A stretch of 46,146 bases of DNA. It comes from a virus. This document shows positions 36,425 through 45,031 of the stretch, piece after piece. Every line of letters begins with the position of its first letter. Position 1 is the stretch's first letter. The stretch is taken from positions 1 through 46,146 of IMG/VR virus record IMGVR_UViG_3300025930_000019; one strand, written 5' to 3'. Made by a program: the position numbers and the translations under genes. The notes under the pieces are model-generated. The model made no database searches. It had not been told where the DNA came from and was given only the letters and a program-made list of their open reading frames with translations.

Positions 36425-36919
36425 ATGCCGATTACGATTTATATCAATGACGAAGGCCCGCCCAAGCGCCAGATAGTCGAATTGGCGTTTAGCGAATGTG
36501 CCATGGCCGGCTACGAATTCGGCCGCACCGCCGAGGAAGTGGCCGACGCGCTGCAACGGCTCAATGCGATGATGGCCGAATGGCTGACGCTGCGCGGCAT
36601 TGACCTTGGCTATAACCAGCCGACCTATGGCACCGGCAATCCCGACGAACTGAGCGGCATCCCGTTTGAAACCCTGAACACGGTGGCAAGCTTCCTGGCG
36701 TTGCGGGTCGCGCCGATGATGGGCGCCCAGATTTCAGTCGAGACAAAGGGCAATCTGACGCGTTCGCTGCAATTGCTGGAAGCCCATTATTCCAGCATCC
36801 CGACCATGCCCCACGACCCCCAGACCCCGCGCGGCTTGGGCAATAAGCAGGGACTCTATTTCGGCCCCTATTTCCACGAAACAGCCGAGGATTTGAATCC
36901 GCCGGCAGTGGTGCCGTAG
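36425..36919 (+). CDS. Head-completion/tail adaptor, P22 gp4-like
   Basis: 164 residues, against 166 for P22 gp4. ELAFSECAMAGYEFGRTAEE, then LQRLNAMMAEWLTLRGIDLG, is the helical gp4 pattern. It should bind the portal and close the packaged head. Predicted leaderless. Confidence 0.82.
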   Translation: MPITIYINDEGPPKRQIVELAFSECAMAGYEFGRTAEEVADALQRLNAMMAEWLTLRGIDLGYNQPTYGTGNPDELSGIPFETLNTVASFLALRVAPMMGAQISVETKGNLTRSLQLLEAHYSSIPTMPHDPQTPRGLGNKQGLYFGPYFHETAEDLNPPAVVP

Positions 36920-36920
36920 C

Positions 36921-38309
36921 ATGAAGGTCCCGCTGCTTTCCGGCATCTATGGGGATGAGACAGCGGAGTTTCGCCAAAGCTATCCGCTCAATCTGGAGCC
37001 GGTTTCGCTCGATAACAAAATCAACAAAGGCCAGCTTCGCGCCACGGCTGGCGCGGTTGGCATTGTCAGCGGGCCGGGGATTAACCGGGGCGGCGTCTAT
37101 TTCAACGACATGCACTATCGCGTCATGGGAACGCGGTTTGTGCGGCTTCGCCGGGGCGGCACGATTGACGATTTGGGCGATGTGGGCGGCAGCGGGCCAG
37201 TGACCTTTGCCATCGGCCCCGACCGGCTGGCCGTGCGCAGTGAAAACCGGCTGTATTATTGGGATGAAACGGCGCTTACCCAAGTCACCGATGTTGACCT
37301 GATTGCGTGCAATGATGTGATTTGGATAGACGGCTATTTCATGTCGACAGACGGCAGCTACGTTGTCGTTACCGAACTGAACAACCCGATGGAAATCAAG
37401 CCGCTCAAATATGGCGCGGCTGAGGAGGACCCCGACCCGATTACCGGGCTGATTAAGTGCCGCAACGAAGCCTATGTGCTGGGCCGCCACACCATCCAGG
37501 TTTTCCGCAACGCTGGCGGCAGCGGCTTTCCCTTCCAGACCCAGCGCGGCGCGACCATCCCGGTTGGCTGTGTCGGGCCGATGGCCAAGTGCCTTTACTC
37601 TGACAGCTTCGCCTTTGTCGGCAGCGCCAGGAATGAGGCCATCGGCGTCTATCTGGCCGGTGCCGGTAGCGCCATGCGGATATCCAGCCGCGCGATTGAT
37701 GATGAACTGGCCAAGGTGGACGACCCGACCGCTATTGTGCTGGAAAACCGGACCAACCGGGCCGAGCGGCGGCTGTTCGTCCATCTGCCAACCAAGACGC
37801 TCGTGTTCCTGTCAAACCAGACCAAGGATGCCGGCGATGTGGTCTGGTATCACGCGCAGAGCGGCGTCAATAAGCCCTACCGGCTGCGCGATTCAATTGA
37901 AGCCTATGGCCGCATCATTGTCGGCGACACGGAATCCGCCCAGCTTGGCGAACTGACCGAGGCGGTGAACACCCATTTCGGCGAAAGCGCGCAGTGGCGG
38001 TTTGATTGCGGGCTTGTCTATAACGAAGGCAAGGGCGGCATCCTTCACGCGGTTGAATTGGTCGGGCTGCCCGGCCGCGCCCCGGCGGGCGTTGACGGCA
38101 CCGCCTGGCTGAGCCTCACGCGGGACGGCGAAACCTTTACCAGCGAGCGCGCGATACCGATGGGCGTGGCCGGCCAGCATACGCTTCGGCTGCACTGGCG
38201 GCCCCGGCAGAATTTCCGCAATTATCTAGGGCTGCGCTTTAGGGGTTTTAGTGCAGCCCTTCCCGGCTTCGCCGCGTGCGAGGCGAGGCTTAGCCCGCTG
38301 GCCGCCTGA
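36921..38309 (+). CDS. Packaged-DNA stabilisation protein, P22 gp10-like
   Basis: 462 residues, against 472 for P22 gp10. SYPLNLEPVSLDNKINKGQL, then GINRGGVYFNDMHYRVMGTR and beta-propeller-like strands (FIVCFG-equivalent AYVLGRHTIQVFRN; CVGPMAKCLYSDSFAFVGSA). Forms the tail hub after gp4. The start is two bases after the gp4-like stop. Confidence 0.84.
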   Translation: MKVPLLSGIYGDETAEFRQSYPLNLEPVSLDNKINKGQLRATAGAVGIVSGPGINRGGVYFNDMHYRVMGTRFVRLRRGGTIDDLGDVGGSGPVTFAIGPDRLAVRSENRLYYWDETALTQVTDVDLIACNDVIWIDGYFMSTDGSYVVVTELNNPMEIKPLKYGAAEEDPDPITGLIKCRNEAYVLGRHTIQVFRNAGGSGFPFQTQRGATIPVGCVGPMAKCLYSDSFAFVGSARNEAIGVYLAGAGSAMRISSRAIDDELAKVDDPTAIVLENRTNRAERRLFVHLPTKTLVFLSNQTKDAGDVVWYHAQSGVNKPYRLRDSIEAYGRIIVGDTESAQLGELTEAVNTHFGESAQWRFDCGLVYNEGKGGILHAVELVGLPGRAPAGVDGTAWLSLTRDGETFTSERAIPMGVAGQHTLRLHWRPRQNFRNYLGLRFRGFSAALPGFAACEARLSPLAA

Positions 38310-38830
38310 TGGCAGAGCATGAAGCCTTTGTGTCGCGCGATTTGCTCGAAAAATACTTCGGCGAGGACCCCCGCTTGCTGTCCGCCTTTGAAACTCAGGC
38401 GCGGCTAGTCGCGGAAACGGCGGAAGTGGTCGGCGGCAATGTCACCGCGACCAGCCGATTGCAGGACGCCACGGTTGTTACCCTGTCGCCCAATGACGAC
38501 CTGACCAACGAATTTTTGTTGTCCGGTGGCGATGGCACCAAGCTGGCGATTACGGCCGGCAGCGTGAAGGTCAATGTCGACAACACGGTTGCGCGCGTGA
38601 CGGCCAACAGCGTCAAATTCGTGCCGCCAGCGAACATCACCTTGGGCTTGCCCGGCGAAGGGACGCTCATCAGCGACACCTATGCCGCGTCCCTCTATAA
38701 CAAGCAGTTGGTCAAGCCGCTGCTGTCGGGACTGATAAACGCGGCCAGCAACCCGGATGCCGCTGCCGCTGGCGTGCCGATTGGCGGTATGTATCGGGAC
38801 GGCACCACGCTGAAAATCCGCCTGACCTGA
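38309..38830 (+). CDS. Structural protein, unknown
   Basis: 173 residues, start overlapping the gp10-like stop (TGATG). Helical N-terminus (FVSRDLLEKYFGEDPRLLSA), then beta-rich repeats. It ends GGMYRDGTTLKIRLT, an ending seen in other phage tail-tip proteins. Its position is that of the tail needle gp26 in P22, but no coiled coil is visible, so the role is open. Confidence 0.6.
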   Translation: MAEHEAFVSRDLLEKYFGEDPRLLSAFETQARLVAETAEVVGGNVTATSRLQDATVVTLSPNDDLTNEFLLSGGDGTKLAITAGSVKVNVDNTVARVTANSVKFVPPANITLGLPGEGTLISDTYAASLYNKQLVKPLLSGLINAASNPDAAAAGVPIGGMYRDGTTLKIRLT

Positions 38831-38851
38831 ATCGACTCTTTTGCGCTCGCG

Positions 38852-38891
38852 CAGTTGTTCAAATGCGGCGGGCATTTCCACGGTCTATCTT
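38852..38891 (+). promoter_or_regulatory. Late promoter 6 (ejection proteins, leaderless)
   Basis: CAGTTGTTCAAATGCG (38852-38867) and -10 TATCTT (38886-38891); the ATG at 38898 is six bases beyond. Confidence 0.78.
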
Positions 38892-38897
38892 TGGCCA

Positions 38898-39758
38898 ATG
38901 GCACTTTTCTCACTTGTCGGCGGATTGATTGGCGCCAGCAAAGCCAAAAAGGCTTCAAAGAAGGCTGAGAAGGCCCAATCCAAGGGCATCCGGCAGGCGA
39001 TGGATGAGGAACGGCTGCGGTTCGGCCAAACCGAAGCCCAATACCAGCCATATGTTGATGCCGGGACACAGGCGCTTGGCGGCTACGGCAATTTGGTCGG
39101 GCTTGGCGGCGCCGAGCAGCAGCAAGCGGCAATCGACCAGTTACGCAATTCGCCGTTCTACCAATCGCTCTATCGCCGGGGCGAGGAAGCGCTGTTGCAG
39201 AACGCGTCGGCGACCGGCGGACTTCGCGGCGGCGACACCGAGCGCGGCTTGGCCGATTTCGGCGCCGACACGCTGGCCACCACGATTGACCGGCAGTTAG
39301 GCAATCTGGGCAATCTCACCACGCTAGGTTCCGGCATGACCGGGCAGTTGGGCCAATTCCGGCAAGCACTGGCGGACAACATCGCCAATCTCCAAGTCGG
39401 GCAGGGCCAAGCCAAGGCACAGGACTATCTCACGCGCGGCGCAATCTCCGCGCGCAACTGGCAGAACATCGGCAGCTTTGGCGACCAGGCGGCAGCGGCG
39501 ATTGCGGGCGGCATCGGCGCGGGTGGCGGCTTTGGCGCAATGGGCGCGGGCGGCGCCCCGTTTGACATGACGGCCATGATGAACAGCATTTTTGGCGCCG
39601 CCCCGGCCGCGCAATCGGGCGGGATGGGCGGCTTCGGCGGCTTCGGCAGCATGGGCGGCGGCGGCGGCTGGACTCCGCCCTATGCCGGCATCCCCGGCCC
39701 CATGTCCTACAATCCACAGGGAAGCTTCCTGTCGAATAGCACGCGCGGAGGCTATTGA
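38898..39758 (+). CDS. Ejection (DNA transfer) protein, gp7-like
   Basis: 286 residues from ATG 38898. MALFSLVGGLIGASKAKKAS, then YQPYVDAGTQALGGYGNLVG, matches the short phage DNA-transfer/ejection protein family. Ala/Gly-rich, with a very Gly-rich C-terminal third. It leaves the head with the DNA into the periplasm. ORF overlaps the next start (TGATG). Confidence 0.82.
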   Translation: MALFSLVGGLIGASKAKKASKKAEKAQSKGIRQAMDEERLRFGQTEAQYQPYVDAGTQALGGYGNLVGLGGAEQQQAAIDQLRNSPFYQSLYRRGEEALLQNASATGGLRGGDTERGLADFGADTLATTIDRQLGNLGNLTTLGSGMTGQLGQFRQALADNIANLQVGQGQAKAQDYLTRGAISARNWQNIGSFGDQAAAAIAGGIGAGGGFGAMGAGGAPFDMTAMMNSIFGAAPAAQSGGMGGFGGFGSMGGGGGWTPPYAGIPGPMSYNPQGSFLSNSTRGGY

Positions 39759-40894
39759 TGCCGGTCGGCGGCTATCAGCCGCTCGATTACTCGGGCGCAA
39801 TTAATTACGCGGCCAACGCGGTGCCGGACTATGCCGACCAACAGATGAAGGCCCAACTGCGTGATGTTCAACGGCGCCAAATCGGGTTGCAGGAACGGCA
39901 GGAGGACACAAAAAACCAGCGCCAAGCGCAGTTGCAGGCGCGAATAGCTGGCCTTGGGCCGCTGCCGAAGGCCGAGGACATTGCCGCCGTCATGCGCGAG
40001 TTTCCCGAGATTGCGCAGGAATATAAGCAGAGTTGGGATATTCAGGACGCGGCGACCAAGCAGCGCGGGCTGTTGCAGGGTTCGGAAATGGTGAGGCTGG
40101 CCATGACCGACCGGCCCAAAGCGGCGGCGCTGCTGCGCGAAATGGCCACCACGACCGGCAGCCCCGAACACGAAGCCTATGCCACGCTGCTGGAATCCAA
40201 GGACCCAAAAGATTGGGATAAGGCGACCAAGCTGATGGCCGCCGACATGTATGCCAAGATTGGCGATGCGGCGAAATATGACGAGACGTTCGGCGACCTG
40301 ATGCCGAAGGAAAAGGATTTGCCGGCCGATGTTCGCTCTTATCGGTATTACCAGCAGAACGACCCGGTTCGGGCCGCCGCGATGCGCCAGCACAGCATCG
40401 AAGGCCCGCTTTCGGCCGTCTATGACAGCGAGGGCAATATCGTCGGCTCAATGCCGCTTGGTGCCTTGCCGCGCCTTGGCGGCGGCGGCACCACGCCACC
40501 GCCCGCGCCCGCGCCAGCGACCAGCGGCCCGGCTGGCGCGTTGTTCGGCCCGGACATTGAAAAGACGGTCAAAGACGCAATTCCTGGCGTGACCGTGACC
40601 AGCGGCCTTCGCAGCCCGGAGGACAACAAACGCGTCGGCGGCGTGACCGGCTCGATGCACATGACCGACCAAGCCCGCGATTTCACCCCGCCCAAGGGCA
40701 TGAAAATGAACGAATTGGGCGTGAAGCTTCGGCAAATGTTTCCCAATGCCGATGTGATTAATGAGGGCGACCATATCCACGTTGAAAGCCGCGTTCGGGC
40801 GGCTGGCGGCGGGCGGCCGACCAAGGCCATTGGCGGGAAGAAATATGTCAAGTTGGGACCGAACCCAACGGATTGGTTTGAGGTAGCAGCCTGA
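39758..40894 (+). CDS. Ejection protein with M15-type peptidase domain
   Basis: 378 residues from ATG 39758, with GGAGG upstream. Helical N-terminal 240 residues, a Pro/Ala linker (PPPAPAPATSG) and a C-terminal domain, VTSGLRSPEDNKRVGGVTGS, then MHMTDQARDF and EGDHIHVES. SxHxxxxAxD plus HxH are the zinc ligands and context of M15/VanY-type peptidoglycan peptidases. It may open the cell wall during DNA entry. Confidence 0.82.
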   Translation: MPVGGYQPLDYSGAINYAANAVPDYADQQMKAQLRDVQRRQIGLQERQEDTKNQRQAQLQARIAGLGPLPKAEDIAAVMREFPEIAQEYKQSWDIQDAATKQRGLLQGSEMVRLAMTDRPKAAALLREMATTTGSPEHEAYATLLESKDPKDWDKATKLMAADMYAKIGDAAKYDETFGDLMPKEKDLPADVRSYRYYQQNDPVRAAAMRQHSIEGPLSAVYDSEGNIVGSMPLGALPRLGGGGTTPPPAPAPATSGPAGALFGPDIEKTVKDAIPGVTVTSGLRSPEDNKRVGGVTGSMHMTDQARDFTPPKGMKMNELGVKLRQMFPNADVINEGDHIHVESRVRAAGGGRPTKAIGGKKYVKLGPNPTDWFEVAA

Positions 40895-43875
40895 TGCTCC
40901 AACGCGTAACCGACCCTGCCTTGATGGCGCAGCTTGAAGGCGGCGAAGCCCCGGAATCGGCCCCGGCTGCTGCCCCATCGGGCGCCTTACCCAAGGGTTA
41001 TTCGCTTCGGCCGCCTCCCGCAAAGCCACAGCCAAAAACGTCCTACACGCCCATGTCGGCCGACGACAAAAAGAAATACGGGCTGGACGTTCGATTCCCG
41101 TATTTTATGAGCAGCGAAGGCAAGCCCGACTTGCCGGAAGGCTTCAAGCCGGAGTCAGTCGAAGGCAAGCCCGTCTCGGAATGGGCTGCCAAGAGATTCA
41201 CCATCCCGAGGGACCAATACGAGCCGCTCGCAAATGCGACTGACTCGTTCCAAGATGACTTTGGCGGCAACACGCTGACCGGCAGCCTTGAAAGCCAAGT
41301 CCAAGCGCTGTTCAGCGATGTTGGCACTCCGGGCCAGCGCGATTGGTGGTCAAATTTCTACCAGACCGACATGGCAATTCGCCACGGTCTGTATGGTTCG
41401 GCGCTAACCCCGGTCGAGAAGAAATCCTACGACCAGGCCACCGTCACCCCGAACATGGACCCGAAGGAAATCCGCCGGAACCTGTCTCGCCGCCGCGAAC
41501 TCATTCGCAAGGCGACGGCGCGCGAATATAATTTCATGCTTAAGCAGGGCTATAACCCAGAGGCGGTTGACGCTTTGGCCGGCGAACGCGCTGGCGATTA
41601 CAAGCCCGATTACGTTCCGCCGTCCGAGGAAGAAAAGCCGCCCGGTCCCGGCGATATTGGCTTTTCCGGCAATGTGCCGCCCGAGACAAAGAACCCGCTG
41701 AGCGAACAGGAGCAAGCCGCCTACGATGCCTTTATGACGGCCAACCCGAAGGCGTCGGCCGACGATTTGCGCAATTTCATGCGCGCCCTGAATCCCAAAC
41801 TCGACATTTCAAATGCCGAGGACATTGTGAAGTCGCGGGATGCAGCGGGCGGCAAATTTGTGCCGGGCAGTGAGGCGGTTCCTGGCCTGACCGCCGAACA
41901 GCAGGCCGAAGCACAGCGCCGCGTTGACGCGACCGGCGCCATTGGCCAAATCGGCGCTGGCGCCGCCGATATTCTGTCAATGGGAACATCGCAAAAACTG
42001 ATTGCGGGCGCCCGCAGCCTGTTGGGCAAGGGCGACTATGAAAGCGAATTGGCGATTGCCAATGAAGCCGACCGCCGCGCCCAAGAGCAGCATCAATGGT
42101 TGTATGGCGGCGGGCAGCTTGCCGCTGGCCTTGCTCTGCCGGTTGGGGAGGCGACGACCCCGTTGCGGATGGCCGGGACGGCTGGCGCTTATGGTGCCGG
42201 CTATGGCCTAGGTTCCAGCGATACGCTGGCCGAGGCGCCCGCCAACATGCTGACGCAAGGGACGTTGGCCGCTGGCACTGCCGGGCTGCTTGGCATGGGC
42301 GCAAACAAGGTTGGCGATATCCTGTCCAACCGCGCTTCGCGCCAAGCGCTTGCTCAGACCACGGCGCCGCCGGCAGCAGCGGACTTGGGCGAGCGCGCGG
42401 CGCAATACGGGCTTGACCTGTCGCGCGGCGATGTGGGCGGCCCGGTCGCGCGCACCGCTGAAAAGATTCTGGATTATCTGCCGGGCAGCAGCCATGTGAC
42501 ACAGGCGGCGCGCGACAGGCTGGCGGCAGAGGTTCCCGAGGCGGCCGGGCGCGTGGCCGGGAAGTTTGGCGAGCCGACCGATTTCCGCGCAACCGGCGTG
42601 GCGCTTGAGCGCGGCAAGGGCGTTTGGGAAACCGAATTCGAGAAGGCGAGTAAGGACGCCTACGAGGCCATCCCGATTGGCGACAAGGTTAATGGCGTGC
42701 TGGACAAGACGCGCGCCAAGCTTGCCGAACTGACCGGCAAATATGAATCCAACCCTGAAATGGCCGCCGCGCAAGAGGACTCGCTGCTGACCAAGTGGCG
42801 GGACGCGCTGAGCGACAAGCAGGTGCCGACAGGCGCGCTTGACGAAGCCGGGCAGCCCATCATGGAAACCGTGCCATCGCCGGGGCTTAGCTGGCCGGAC
42901 TTGAAGCAATTCCGCACCGATGTTGGCCGCGAACTGCGCAAAAAGCAGTGGACCGAGGGCGCCGAGTCCGGCGACCTGAAACAGCTTTATGGCGCGCTGT
43001 CCGAGGACATGCGGAAAACCGCCGAGGCCCAAGGCCCGGAAGCATTGAAGGCATTTGAACACGCCAACAAACTTTATCAGGAAGGCCAGGACCGGATTGA
43101 TGATGCGTGGAAGAACATTTTCGGCAAGCGGATGGAAGCCGAGCCGGAAGCGGCTGCCGCGAAATTCCGCACCATGGTTCAGGAAGGCAAGGGTGGCGGC
43201 AACCTAAAGGCCATCAACGCGGTGTGGAAATCGCTGCAACCGGCCGAGCGCGGCGAAATCGCCCATGGCATGATGCAGATGCTTGGCCACAAGGCCGGGA
43301 AGTTTGACCCGGAAACTTTCGTCAAGGGCTTCGATAACATGTCGCCCGAGGCCAAAAATGTGGTGTTCGGCCCGGCGAACAAGGAATTGCGCCAGCACCT
43401 TGATGGCTTCGCCGATGTGCTGCGCGAAATGGGGGAAAAGAAGTCGCTCCGGTCGGGCCGGATTGGCAAGGATTTGATTACCGGCGGCATCGCCGGTTCG
43501 CCGCTGACCCTACTGCTGTTCAACCCGGCCATATTCCTGCCGGTGGCGGCCAAAATGACGGCAGTGGCGGGCGGCGCCAATGTCATGGCGAAAATGTGGA
43601 CGAACCCGGATGCAATGAAGTGGGCGACCGGCTTTATGAAAATGGCGCGCGGCGCGCAGAAGGCGGGCAAGGATGCCTCGCCGGAAGCCCTGACAACGCA
43701 AGCCAACCTGCTGAACAAGCTGATTACCAAGCACGCCGGGATGGCGCCCGAACTGACCACGCTGCGCGAGGCGATACTGAATTATGCGCAAACCGGCGGG
43801 AAGCCGGTAGAGCAGCCGGCCGAGGCACCGGCAGCGGCGCCATTGGAAGTGCCGGACATGGCGCCCGCGCAATAG
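40894..43875 (+). CDS. Large ejection protein
   Basis: 993 residues. Pro-rich N-terminus, a charged middle, an Ala/Gly-rich hydrophobic stretch (about 400-480: IGAGAADILSMGTSQKLIAG, YGGGQLAAGLALPVGEAT) and another near 870-900 (SPLTLLLFNPAIFLPVAAKM). Overlaps the previous stop. Size, membrane-active segments and position match gp16/gp20-like internal virion proteins of P22-type phages. Confidence 0.75.
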   Translation: MLQRVTDPALMAQLEGGEAPESAPAAAPSGALPKGYSLRPPPAKPQPKTSYTPMSADDKKKYGLDVRFPYFMSSEGKPDLPEGFKPESVEGKPVSEWAAKRFTIPRDQYEPLANATDSFQDDFGGNTLTGSLESQVQALFSDVGTPGQRDWWSNFYQTDMAIRHGLYGSALTPVEKKSYDQATVTPNMDPKEIRRNLSRRRELIRKATAREYNFMLKQGYNPEAVDALAGERAGDYKPDYVPPSEEEKPPGPGDIGFSGNVPPETKNPLSEQEQAAYDAFMTANPKASADDLRNFMRALNPKLDISNAEDIVKSRDAAGGKFVPGSEAVPGLTAEQQAEAQRRVDATGAIGQIGAGAADILSMGTSQKLIAGARSLLGKGDYESELAIANEADRRAQEQHQWLYGGGQLAAGLALPVGEATTPLRMAGTAGAYGAGYGLGSSDTLAEAPANMLTQGTLAAGTAGLLGMGANKVGDILSNRASRQALAQTTAPPAAADLGERAAQYGLDLSRGDVGGPVARTAEKILDYLPGSSHVTQAARDRLAAEVPEAAGRVAGKFGEPTDFRATGVALERGKGVWETEFEKASKDAYEAIPIGDKVNGVLDKTRAKLAELTGKYESNPEMAAAQEDSLLTKWRDALSDKQVPTGALDEAGQPIMETVPSPGLSWPDLKQFRTDVGRELRKKQWTEGAESGDLKQLYGALSEDMRKTAEAQGPEALKAFEHANKLYQEGQDRIDDAWKNIFGKRMEAEPEAAAAKFRTMVQEGKGGGNLKAINAVWKSLQPAERGEIAHGMMQMLGHKAGKFDPETFVKGFDNMSPEAKNVVFGPANKELRQHLDGFADVLREMGEKKSLRSGRIGKDLITGGIAGSPLTLLLFNPAIFLPVAAKMTAVAGGANVMAKMWTNPDAMKWATGFMKMARGAQKAGKDASPEALTTQANLLNKLITKHAGMAPELTTLREAILNYAQTGGKPVEQPAEAPAAAPLEVPDMAPAQ

Positions 43876-43889
43876 GCGCAGCCCTAGTG

Positions 43890-43929
43890 CAATTGTTCAA
43901 GCGCGCCGGGGCGCCGGTTTTTCTATCCT
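43890..43929 (+). promoter_or_regulatory. Late promoter 7 (tailspike, leaderless)
   Basis: CAATTGTTCAAGCGCG (43890-43905) and -10 TATCCT (43924-43929); the ATG at 43936 is six bases beyond. Drives the tail proteins through the junction to 3119. Confidence 0.76.
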
Positions 43930-43935
43930 TACGAC

Positions 43936-44541
43936 ATGACAAAGGTGGTCAATCCGCTGCCGCTTTACCTCGACGGGCGCGGCTTTCTGCTGGATGCCGG
44001 CTATATCTATGTCGGCGCCGCCAATACCAACCCGGAAACCCCGGCGAACCGGCTGCAACTGTTCTGGGATAATGCGCTGACCATCCAAGCGGCCCAGCCG
44101 CTCCGCACCTTGGGCGGGGTGGTGGTCAATGGCCAGAACCCGGCCTTGGTATTCCTCGCCGAAGCCAATTACTCCATGACCGTCAAGGATGCCGATGGCG
44201 TCCTGGTTCAGAACATTCCGAGCGCGGCGGATACCGGCGGCGCGGCCGTCAGTTACCAGCCGCTCGATGCCGACTTGACGGCCATCGCCGCACTGGCCAC
44301 TACTGCTTACGGGCGCGGCTTGCTCATTTTGGCGAACCAGGCCGCGCTCAAATCCGCCACCGGAATCCCCGACCCGCTGCCGTTGATTGGCGGCACCGTC
44401 ACCGGCAATATCCTACGCGGCAGCGCGGGCGCGCATCTCTATCATAATACCGCCGGCATGAACTCGGGCCGCGTGTTCCTCACCGCCGAGGGCGCGGCTG
44501 ACCCGACCAGCCTAGCCGGCGATATCTGGCTGACTTACTGA
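43936..44541 (+). CDS. Tail protein with P22 tailspike-type head-binding domain
   Basis: 201 residues. LPLYLDGRGFLLDAGYIYVG, then NPETPANRLQLFWDNALTIQ and AQPLRTLGGVV, is the P22 gp9-type virion-binding domain. NYSMTVKDADGVLV follows. Only a short C-terminal part comes after, so it is probably an anchor for the longer fibre encoded at 45032 rather than a complete spike. Confidence 0.82.
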   Translation: MTKVVNPLPLYLDGRGFLLDAGYIYVGAANTNPETPANRLQLFWDNALTIQAAQPLRTLGGVVVNGQNPALVFLAEANYSMTVKDADGVLVQNIPSAADTGGAAVSYQPLDADLTAIAALATTAYGRGLLILANQAALKSATGIPDPLPLIGGTVTGNILRGSAGAHLYHNTAGMNSGRVFLTAEGAADPTSLAGDIWLTY

Positions 44542-45020
44542 TGCCCGTCCGCGTGCGCGATGCGGGCGCCGCCCTACGCACCGTCAAGGGCATTGCGTTG
44601 CGCGATGCGGCCGGGGCGCTGCGCACCATCAAGGGCGGCACCATCCGCGATGCCACTGGCGTCCAGCGCGCCTTCTTTGAAACCAGTGCGCTTGCCGTTG
44701 CCCAGCCCGACGACCTTTACGGGACCGGGTTTAACCACACCGGGGCCAGCAAGGTGGTTTATGCCGGGCCGGTGCCGCTGACCGTGACCGGCGGGATTGG
44801 CACCATCAGCTATGCATGGTCGCGCATCACTGGCGATGCCGGGATTGTCCCTGACAGCGCGACCGTCAACGCGCCGGTTTGGAACAAGTCAATTCCGGCC
44901 GACACGACGACCAGCGCGCGGTGGCAGTGTGTTGTTACCGATGCCGGTGGCGGCAGCGTCACGGTGGAACTGACCATCACCCTGCAACTCGTTTTCAACG
45001 ACCCGTTCATCCCGATTTAG
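44541..45020 (+). CDS. Tail protein with three RDAxGxLRTxKG repeats
   Basis: 159 residues, start overlapping the previous stop. Residues 5-45 are three copies of RDAGAALRTVKG / RDAAGALRTIKG / RDATGVQRAF, then a PKD/Ig-like beta domain (GGIGTISYAWSRITGDAGIV, DTTTSARWQCVVTDAGGGSV). Seen in other alphaproteobacterial phage tail regions. Probably an adaptor or fibre accessory. Confidence 0.72.
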   Translation: MPVRVRDAGAALRTVKGIALRDAAGALRTIKGGTIRDATGVQRAFFETSALAVAQPDDLYGTGFNHTGASKVVYAGPVPLTVTGGIGTISYAWSRITGDAGIVPDSATVNAPVWNKSIPADTTTSARWQCVVTDAGGGSVTVELTITLQLVFNDPFIPI

Positions 45021-45031
45021 GAGCGCAATAG

